Below, piece after piece: positions 58,282-64,000 of a DNA stretch of 64,000 nucleotides. The notes below the pieces were generated by a model. That model worked only from the letters and a program-made list of their open reading frames with translations, was not told the origin of the DNA and searched no databases. Positions within the stretch are counted from its first letter, which is position 1. Every line of letters starts with the position of its first letter. Position numbers and translations under genes: made by a program. Origin of the DNA: Kribbella italica (lineage in GTDB: Bacteria > Actinomycetota > Actinomycetes > Propionibacteriales > Kribbellaceae). The DNA is taken from NCBI RefSeq assembly GCF_014205135.1, contig NZ_JACHMY010000001.1:2852001-2916000 (forward strand), read 5' to 3'.

Positions 58282-61200
58282 CCCTCACCACTCGTCGGCG
58301 GTGGGTCGAAGGTCGCGTCGATCCGCAGCTCCGACGCGCGACTCGGGTTGTTCAGGATCGCCAGGATGACGTGCCGCTGGTCCCACCGACCGGCCGACCA
58401 CGCGAGCGCCTTCGCCAGTCCGTTGAACGTCGCCGCGTGCGGTGCGCCGTCCTCACTGACCCACCACGAGACCTCGACGCCGTCGACGATCAGCTCCTCG
58501 TGCTCCCACCAGGTGTCCGGGACCTGCGGCACCAGCTCGCGGACGATCGCCGGTACGTCGGCCGCCGTACCCTCCCCCTCGACCTTGCCCGCGGCAACTT
58601 CCCCGGCCATCGGCACCTCGAGCAGATCGCTCAGCCCGTCCGCGACCGCTCCGAACGCCACCACGAATCCGCCCAGATCCTCACGCTGCAACCACATCGG
58701 AGCATCCGCGACCACCGCGTTGCCGGCAGCAACCACCTGGCTCAGCAGCTCGACCGCGGCGTCCGCGCTCTCATCAGCCCGCGCGGTCTGCTCCGCCGCC
58801 CCACCGAGCACGCGAACGTACTCGGGAGCCGAGTCCGGGAACACGGTCAGCGTCCCCAACTGCTGCCAGAGACTCAGGATCGCGCTCTCCCCGATCGCCC
58901 GCCGCGGCTCCGCCAACCGGTCGAGCAGCTCCCCCACCCCGTCGACATCCAGGTCGGCCACCGTCCGCACCAGCCCGACCGCGGTCCGCACCTCCGGATC
59001 CAGCCGCGCCGTCCACTCCGGCGCGGGATCGAGCAGACTCGCCAGCACCGGATCGACCTCAGGATCCGCCCGGCCGGCCAGCGGTTCGCCGTCCTCCAGG
59101 AGAACGCGCTCTCTGATCCACCACGCCGCGTACGACGGTACGCCGAACGCGCGATCGTCCGGCCCGACCACGCGCGGCCGATCCACCAGCGCGCGCCGCA
59201 GCTCCGGCGAGGACCCGAACAGGTCCAGCACCCGCGGCCAGGCGTCGTCGGTGATCCAGTCCAGATCCCGTACGGCGACCAGCTCGCCGACGGTCACGCC
59301 GTACCGCGAACCGTCCGGCGCGACGTCGTCGGCCCAGTCCTCGATCCCGTCGAGATCCGCCAGCTCCTCCGGCAACTCGTCGAGCACGACGTCGGCAGCC
59401 GCGACCACGCCGAGCGAACTCAGTACGCCGACCGCGGCCAGCGCCTCGACGCCGTACCGGTCCAGCAGGTCGCGCTGGATCGGCGCGACCTCGTCCGCGT
59501 CCAGCACCGCCTCGGCCTCGGAGCCGGGGATCACCAGCGCGTTCGCCGGGACCAGCTCGCCGTCGGCGTCGCGCAGGACGAGGTCGGACAACCACCACAG
59601 CCCGTCGGCCTGGCTCGGATCCACGGCAACCACCCCGAGCACCGCGGCCGCGATCAGCTCGGGGTCGTCGGCGTTCTCCACGGCGGCGCGGACCGCGCTG
59701 TCCTCGAGCAACGTCCGGGGCGTTGCGGGGAGCGCTCCCAGCCGCTCCAGGGTTTCGTGGGCGGCCTCCGGGTGGACCACGCGGACGCCATACTCGCCGA
59801 AGGTCGCCAGTACGTCGCTCGGCAGTTCCCGTCCCGGCAGCAGCAGCCCCCGCACGCCTCGGACCAGTCGGCCGTCCGCCAGCGGCACGGGCAACGTCCC
59901 CAAAGCCTCACGCAGCAAGGGATCCGTGACCATCCCGGAGAGCGCTCCATACGTTTCCCGCCACCACTCGGGCGACTCCCCCGCCGCTCCCAGCTGATCG
60001 ACAACCTCGGCCAGGTCCAGGCGTCGTACGCCCAACGCCTCCAACGCCGTCCGATCCTGCCGCCGCTCCCGCACCAGCCCAGGAATCATCGGCGCCAGCA
60101 CCACCTCGAAAGCCTCATCAGCGCCCGCCACCACCACCGCGTCCCGCGGTGCCAGCAGTTCCGGAGCAGCCTGGCCGCCACTTTCTTCCAAGTACCGGCC
60201 CCCGAGGCCGGCAAGAATTGGCGTACCAGGCAGGACCCTCATGATCTCCTCGCGGAGAGCGCGATCCAGCGGTCCGGCAGCCAGTCCGGTCGGCACCATT
60301 GGAAGGACGTTCGCTCCGGCTTCGGCCTGGGTCTGCAGCAACCGGGCATAGGCCTGTGCGGCCTTCTCCACCAGGTGATCAGTGAGCGGGCCCTTGGCAA
60401 CATGCCGCCGCGACGGATCGAGCGGGAAGGTTGCCAACAGCAACACCGGCAGCGACAACGACTCGTCGGTCGGCGTCGGCGCGAAGACAGTCCGCGGTAC
60501 GTCGGCGTCACCGGACCGCGGCAGCGCCCAGAGCACCGACCAGTACGGCCGCGCGCGTTCCTCGGTCGGGCGATCCGCCAGCAACCGCTCTCTCGCATCC
60601 TCGTCGAGCACCCCGGCGGCCCGGCGTACCGTCCAGCGCTCGGTGACGTCGGCGAGCACCCGTTCCTCGCCGTCAACGTCAATCTCGATCCGCTCCAACC
60701 CAGGCAGCGCGAGCAGCAGCGGGTCACCGGCGTCAGCGAGCAGCCGCCGTACGAGCTCCCGCGCAGCGTCGTTCCGCAGCGGCAGAATCACCGCGGTGTC
60801 GAACCCAGCCGGCGGCTCCCCCTCGGCCGGGAACGGCAACCGCAGCACCGGCACCTGCCCGTCGCGCCGCCGTACCTCCAGATCCAGCCCGTCCGACCCC
60901 AGCGCCCCCACCGCGGCCGCCGTGTCCGCCCGCGAGAACCGCACCCCACCGCTCCGCGACAAGATCACCGGCTCGTCCGTCACCGCGAGCACCGCCGAGA
61001 ACCCGACCCCGAACCGCCCGACCGCAACCGCCCGCGGATCCAGCTGCCGCAGGTCCCCGCCCGCGCGCTCCAGGTCGTCGTCCCGCTTCGCGGACGCCCG
61101 CAGCGTCGCGAGCGACTCGACGCCGGCCGCCGTCAGCGACGTACCGGTGTTGGCGACCACCAGCGTCTGGTCCCGCAGCGAGAACCGCACCCGCCCCGGC

Positions 61201-61382
61201 ACCCCCGCCCGCACGGCAGCATCCGCCGCGTTCTGCGCGAGCTCGACCACCACCCGATCCAGGTACCCGCCGAGCGCCAGATCCTCCTCGGCGTTCGCAT
61301 CCTCCCGAAACCGCACCGGCGCCGCCGCCCAGCCGGCCAGAACGCGCTCCCTGATCCCGGAACTCCCGAAGTCTTCACTCAC
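58278..61382 (-). CDS. Sacsin/HSP90-type GHKL ATPase domain protein
   Basis: Large protein of 1034 aa. The N-terminal quarter is a GHKL ATPase of the sacsin N-terminal type: ELAQNAADAAVRAG (Bergerat N-box), VVANTGTSLTAAGVESLATL (with NTG in place of the usual DNG), and AVGRFGVGFSAVLAVTDEPV (glycine-rich lid). The remaining 700 residues are helical, Leu/Glu/Asp-rich and without a named domain; the end includes HEELIVDGVEVSWWVSEDGA. Members are described as HSP90-like chaperones in actinobacteria, but the function is unproven. The start is the GTG at 61382 with a leaderless -10 box 7 nt before it; the frame stays open to 61463. Confidence 0.85.
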   Translation of the reverse strand: MSEDFGSSGIRERVLAGWAAAPVRFREDANAEEDLALGGYLDRVVVELAQNAADAAVRAGVPGRVRFSLRDQTLVVANTGTSLTAAGVESLATLRASAKRDDDLERAGGDLRQLDPRAVAVGRFGVGFSAVLAVTDEPVILSRSGGVRFSRADTAAAVGALGSDGLDLEVRRRDGQVPVLRLPFPAEGEPPAGFDTAVILPLRNDAARELVRRLLADAGDPLLLALPGLERIEIDVDGEERVLADVTERWTVRRAAGVLDEDARERLLADRPTEERARPYWSVLWALPRSGDADVPRTVFAPTPTDESLSLPVLLLATFPLDPSRRHVAKGPLTDHLVEKAAQAYARLLQTQAEAGANVLPMVPTGLAAGPLDRALREEIMRVLPGTPILAGLGGRYLEESGGQAAPELLAPRDAVVVAGADEAFEVVLAPMIPGLVRERRQDRTALEALGVRRLDLAEVVDQLGAAGESPEWWRETYGALSGMVTDPLLREALGTLPVPLADGRLVRGVRGLLLPGRELPSDVLATFGEYGVRVVHPEAAHETLERLGALPATPRTLLEDSAVRAAVENADDPELIAAAVLGVVAVDPSQADGLWWLSDLVLRDADGELVPANALVIPGSEAEAVLDADEVAPIQRDLLDRYGVEALAAVGVLSSLGVVAAADVVLDELPEELADLDGIEDWADDVAPDGSRYGVTVGELVAVRDLDWITDDAWPRVLDLFGSSPELRRALVDRPRVVGPDDRAFGVPSYAAWWIRERVLLEDGEPLAGRADPEVDPVLASLLDPAPEWTARLDPEVRTAVGLVRTVADLDVDGVGELLDRLAEPRRAIGESAILSLWQQLGTLTVFPDSAPEYVRVLGGAAEQTARADESADAAVELLSQVVAAGNAVVADAPMWLQREDLGGFVVAFGAVADGLSDLLEVPMAGEVAAGKVEGEGTAADVPAIVRELVPQVPDTWWEHEELIVDGVEVSWWVSEDGAPHAATFNGLAKALAWSAGRWDQRHVILAILNNPSRASELRIDATFDPPPTSGEG

Positions 61383-61389
61383 GGGCCGG

Positions 61390-61395
61390 AGCCTA
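61390..61395 (-). promoter_or_regulatory. -10 box of leaderless GHKL ATPase transcript
   Basis: On the minus strand TAGGCT is followed by 7 nt and the GTG at 61382. There is no ribosome binding site. The box is identical to that at 8665-8670. Confidence 0.5.
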
Positions 61396-61449
61396 TGCGC
61401 CCGGCGACCCAGCCACGGAATTGCTGTACCGAAGCGGCCCGCGAGCACG

Positions 61450-61455
61450 TACTTT
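61450..61455 (+). promoter_or_regulatory. -10 box of leaderless nitroreductase transcript
   Basis: TACTTT followed by 6 nt and the ATG at 61462, with no ribosome site. It faces the leaderless promoter of the divergent ATPase gene; the two start codons are 79 bp apart. Confidence 0.45.
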
Positions 61456-61461
61456 GCACGC

Positions 61462-62058
61462 ATGGACTTTCAGGATGTGGTGCGGCGGCGGCGGATGGTT
61501 CGGCGGTACGACGTGGGGCGGGCGGTGCCGGAGGAGATCGTCGAGCGGATCCTCGACAACGCGCTGCGGGCGCCGTCGGCGGGGTTCTCGCAGGGGTTCG
61601 GGTACCTGGTGCTGGACACGCAGGACGACATCGCGCGGTTCCGGGACGCGGCCCGGCCCGACGAGGAGCCGGAGAACTGGCTGGCGGCGAACGTCGAGAC
61701 GCCGTTGCTGATCGTCGTGCACTCGAACAAGGACGCCTACCTCGACCGGTACGCCGAGCCGGACAAGGGGCACGACGACCGGTCCGAGGACTGGTGGCCG
61801 GTGCCGTACTGGGACATCGACGCGGGCATGTCGGCGCTGCTGATCCTGCAGACCGCGGTCGACGAAGGGCTCGGCGCGTGCTTCTTCGGGCTGCCGGCCG
61901 ACCGGATCCCGGTGTACCGCGAGCAGTTCGGCGTACCGGACCACTTCATGCCGATCGGCGCGATCTCGATCGGCTACTCCGACGAACCGCCGCGCAACCT
62001 GAGCAAGCGCCGCAAGCCGACCGGTGACCTGGTCCACCGCGGCCGCTGGACCAGCTGA
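61462..62058 (+). CDS. Nitroreductase-family FMN oxidoreductase
   Basis: Flavoenzyme of 198 aa. RRRRMVRRYDVGRAVPEEIV at the N-terminus (phosphate-binding arginines), RILDNALRAPSAGFSQGFGY, a central helix (DAGMSALLILQTAVDEGLGA, CFFGLP) and a final basic segment (SKRRKPTGDLVHRGRW) fit the NAD(P)H:FMN nitroreductase fold, which works as a dimer. Substrates could be nitroaromatics, quinones or a coenzyme F420-like system; not decidable here. It is divergent from the GHKL ATPase gene. Confidence 0.9.
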   Translation: MDFQDVVRRRRMVRRYDVGRAVPEEIVERILDNALRAPSAGFSQGFGYLVLDTQDDIARFRDAARPDEEPENWLAANVETPLLIVVHSNKDAYLDRYAEPDKGHDDRSEDWWPVPYWDIDAGMSALLILQTAVDEGLGACFFGLPADRIPVYREQFGVPDHFMPIGAISIGYSDEPPRNLSKRRKPTGDLVHRGRWTS

Positions 62059-62121
62059 GAGAGCGCTCCCCGCGTCCGCCTACCGCGCGGCGATCCCGCT
62101 GCCCGGCGGGAGCGCTCGCGG

Positions 62122-62127
62122 TAGGTT
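62122..62127 (+). promoter_or_regulatory. -10 box of leaderless SGNH hydrolase transcript
   Basis: TAGGTT followed by 7 nt and the GTG at 62135. No Shine-Dalgarno sequence is present. Confidence 0.5.
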
Positions 62128-62134
62128 GGCGGGT

Positions 62135-62929
62135 GTGATCTCACCTGGCAGTCGGTACGTCGCGCTCGGCAGTTCCTTCGCGGCCGGACCTGGCATCGCG
62201 CCCGTGCTGGACAAGGCCGCGGGCCGGTCGGGGCGCAACTACCCGCACCTGGTCGCCGAGCGGCTCGGGCTCGACCTCGTCGACGTCACGTACTCCGGCG
62301 CGACGACCGCGCACCTGCTCACCGACCGGCAGGACGACGCGGCCCCGCAGATCGATGCCGTCGGCCCCGACACCGCGCTGGTCACGGTGACGGCCGGCGG
62401 CAACGACCTCGAGTACATCGGCGCGTTCATCCGCGGCAGCCTGATGAACACACTCGCCAAGCCCGCCACGATCCTCGGCCGCCGCGTCGCGAACCGGATC
62501 CGCGCGCGGGTCAGCTACCTGCGCGACGACAGCGCGTACGACGCGGCCGCGGGACAACTCGCCGAACTCGTCCGCGAGATCCGGGATCGCGCTCCCTCGG
62601 CGCGCGTCCTGCTGGTCGACTACCTCGCGGTGGTCGGGCCCGCGACCCGCCCCCGGCTCGACGTACCGCTGAACGAGGAGCAGCTCCCCAGCATCGCCCT
62701 GATGGCCGACCGCCTGGCCGCCGCCTTCGCGACGGCCGCGGAGAAGTCCGGCGCGGAGCTGGTCGCGGTCTCCGGCCTGAGCAAGCAGCACGCGGTGGGC
62801 TCGGCCGAGCCGTGGACCACCGGCTTCACCCTCCGCCCACCAGCGCTCGGCGGCTTCGTGCCGTACCACCCGACCGAGGCAGGCATGACCGCGGTCGCCG
62901 ACCACGTCGTACGGCAACTCGAGCGCTAA
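62135..62929 (+). CDS. SGNH/GDSL-type esterase or lipase
   Basis: Hydrolase of 264 aa. Block I YVALGSSFAAGPG carries the catalytic Ser, block III TVTAGGNDLEYIG the oxyanion Gly/Asn and block V VPYHPTEAGM the Asp/His-type triad end. There is no obvious signal peptide from the GTG at 62135; the in-frame extension to 62024 overlaps the nitroreductase gene and is not protein-like. It probably hydrolyses acyl esters. The promoter seems to be its own (leaderless). Confidence 0.85.
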   Translation: MISPGSRYVALGSSFAAGPGIAPVLDKAAGRSGRNYPHLVAERLGLDLVDVTYSGATTAHLLTDRQDDAAPQIDAVGPDTALVTVTAGGNDLEYIGAFIRGSLMNTLAKPATILGRRVANRIRARVSYLRDDSAYDAAAGQLAELVREIRDRAPSARVLLVDYLAVVGPATRPRLDVPLNEEQLPSIALMADRLAAAFATAAEKSGAELVAVSGLSKQHAVGSAEPWTTGFTLRPPALGGFVPYHPTEAGMTAVADHVVRQLER

Positions 62930-62940
62930 GTAGATCAACC

Positions 62941-63555
62941 CTAGAAGGGCCGGCGCGCCCAGAAGAGCGTGTGCCCACCGGCACCTTCTGGCACGAACTC
63001 CTGCTCCTCCACGACCAGCCCGCTCCCCGTGATCCACGCGCGGTTGGTGTCGGCGTCCGCGTGACTCCACCACATGCTCACGCCACTGTCGAGCCAGTCG
63101 CCATCGACGCCCGTCCAGCCCTGCGAACCCGTCGTACAGACGAACCAGCCACCAGGCCGCAACCACCGGGCGACCTTCCGCAGCAGCTCCTGCTGCTCGT
63201 CCTGCGGGAGGTGGATGAGCGCGTAGAACGACACCACGGCGTCGAACGACTCGGCCGGGAAGGCGAGCGACGCCGCGTCGGCGTGCACGAACTCCGCCTC
63301 CGGCACCAGCTCCCGCGCGCGGCGGATCTGCACCTCGCTGAGGTCGACTCCGGTGACGGCATGCCCGGCGGCCGCGAGGTCGCGAGCGAGCGGGAGTCCG
63401 CTCCCGCAGCCGATGTCGAGGACCCGGCTGCCGTCGTCGAGGCGCTCGAGCAGCCGGTCGATCCAGGGCCCGTACTTCGACTCACCGCCGTACGCCTCGT
63501 CGTACCGCACCGACAAGGCGTCGTACCCGCGCCTGACGATCTCCTTCGGGTCCAT
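62941..63555 (-). CDS. Class I SAM-dependent methyltransferase
   Basis: Protein of 204 aa: motif I VLDIGCGSGLPLARDLAAAG (about 47-66), VTGVDLSEVQIRRARELVPE, DAASLAFPAESFDAVVSFYA and VARWLRPGGWFVCTTGS. Start at ATG 63555, 8 nt after a TAGCGT box. It resembles small-molecule methyltransferases; substrate unknown. Convergent with the SGNH hydrolase (12-bp gap). Confidence 0.87.
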   Translation of the reverse strand: MDPKEIVRRGYDALSVRYDEAYGGESKYGPWIDRLLERLDDGSRVLDIGCGSGLPLARDLAAAGHAVTGVDLSEVQIRRARELVPEAEFVHADAASLAFPAESFDAVVSFYALIHLPQDEQQELLRKVARWLRPGGWFVCTTGSQGWTGVDGDWLDSGVSMWWSHADADTNRAWITGSGLVVEEQEFVPEGAGGHTLFWARRPF

Positions 63556-63563
63556 GGACGTCG

Positions 63564-63569
63564 ACGCTA
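63564..63569 (-). promoter_or_regulatory. -10 box of leaderless methyltransferase transcript
   Basis: On the minus strand TAGCGT is followed by 8 nt and the ATG at 63555, without a ribosome site. Confidence 0.4.
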
Positions 63570-63599
63570 GCCACGCCGGCCCCGTCGAGCCACCGGTTA

Positions 63600-63989
63600 T
63601 CAGGCGGGTGCTTCGCCCTCGGGGTGGACCTCGACGTTCTGGTTGGTCGGGCGACCGCCCGGGCCAGGCGCCAGGGAGATCCGGAGAGCGATCTCCAGGG
63701 CGCGCTGCTCGCTCGCGACGTCGACCACCCAGTAGCCGGCCAGGACCTCCTTGGTCTCGCTGAACGGTCCGTCGGTGACCAGCGGCTCGCCGTTGTCGCC
63801 GGCCCGCACGTTCTTCATCTGGTCGGGCCCGGCCAGGCCGCGTCCCTCGACCATCTCCCCGGCCGCCTGCAGGTCGCGGTTGATGGCGTCCATGTAGCCG
63901 ACCATGGCCTTGACGTCGTCCTCCGTCCACTGCGTGGGCATCTCGTCCCAGCCCTGCTTGTTCGAGTGGATCAGCAGCATGTACTTCAT
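63600..63989 (-). CDS. YciI-family (DGPF-domain) protein
   Basis: Small ferredoxin-like alpha/beta protein of 129 aa. MKYMLLIHSNKQGWDEM at the start and LVTDGPFSETKEVLAGYWVV in the middle are the marks of the YCII/DGPF family. In actinobacteria these proteins are usually encoded next to ECF sigma factors, and the sigma factor gene may lie beyond the window edge. GAGGAGC stands before the ATG. It is a probable small enzyme or binding protein; activity unproven. Confidence 0.9.
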   Translation of the reverse strand: MKYMLLIHSNKQGWDEMPTQWTEDDVKAMVGYMDAINRDLQAAGEMVEGRGLAGPDQMKNVRAGDNGEPLVTDGPFSETKEVLAGYWVVDVASEQRALEIALRISLAPGPGGRPTNQNVEVHPEGEAPA

Positions 63990-64000
63990 CCCAGCTCCTC

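Noticed and set aside
62061..62117. GAGCGCTC palindromes near 62061 and 62110 resembling a CebR operator
   Set aside because: The same word is common inside coding regions all over the window, and the next gene is not a glycosidase or sugar transporter.

Overview
The window is very GC-rich, densely coded actinobacterial DNA. GTG starts are common, neighbouring genes usually overlap by a GTGA or ATGA, and there are two LAL-type LuxR regulators, a SARP-like regulator, Tat-exported enzymes and a family 2B encapsulin locus. A soil actinobacterium of the Kribbella/Nocardioidales type is my best guess, but this is inference from style and gene content. I saw no rRNA, tRNA, CRISPR array, insertion sequence or phage genes.

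Left part (1-23.9 kb). The 3' end of a LAL regulator is followed by a two-component pair (2.0-3.6 kb), an SPFH protein, and a CBS protein with an ArsB/NhaD-type permease. A secreted PL8 polysaccharide lyase (6.2-8.6 kb) diverges from a GntR/LacI hybrid regulator. A xylan/xylose locus follows (9.7-17.7 kb): a LacI repressor and a GH3 glycosidase diverge from a sugar ABC importer (binding lipoprotein and two permeases) ending in xylose isomerase, with a GAAA-TTTC-type operator between them. Next come a secreted papain-like (C39-like) protease with a membrane-anchored partner, an XRE-like regulator, an MFS exporter, an APH-like kinase and a succinate-semialdehyde dehydrogenase.

Middle (24-38.6 kb). 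An M6 metalloprotease; a small membrane protein with an XRE regulator behind a promoter enclosed by two operator copies; a zinc-free MDR oxidoreductase; a MacB/FtsX-like ABC transporter; an amidohydrolase with a GGCT-like protein; a Tat-exported phospholipase C; and a complete LAL regulator whose coding frame is locally disturbed.

The most striking system is a tight minus-strand operon (49.3 to 38.9 kb): encapsulin shell 1, geosmin synthase, encapsulin shell 2, polyprenyl diphosphate synthase, IspH, IspG, a DUF4239 membrane protein and a proline/threonine-rich surface protein, then a hairpin terminator. It joins the last two steps of the MEP pathway, prenyl-chain elongation, a two-domain terpene cyclase and two shell proteins that probably enclose it, so the whole route from MEcPP to geosmin could be made from one transcript.

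Right part (49.7-64 kb). An oligopeptide-family ABC importer, probably for oligosaccharides judging by a LacI-type operator on its promoter, has one permease gene broken by a frameshift. It is followed by a methyltransferase, a SARP-like regulator, a large sacsin/HSP90-type GHKL ATPase, a nitroreductase, an SGNH hydrolase, a second methyltransferase and a YciI-like protein. Several genes here appear to be leaderless (TANNNT box 6-8 nt before the start codon).
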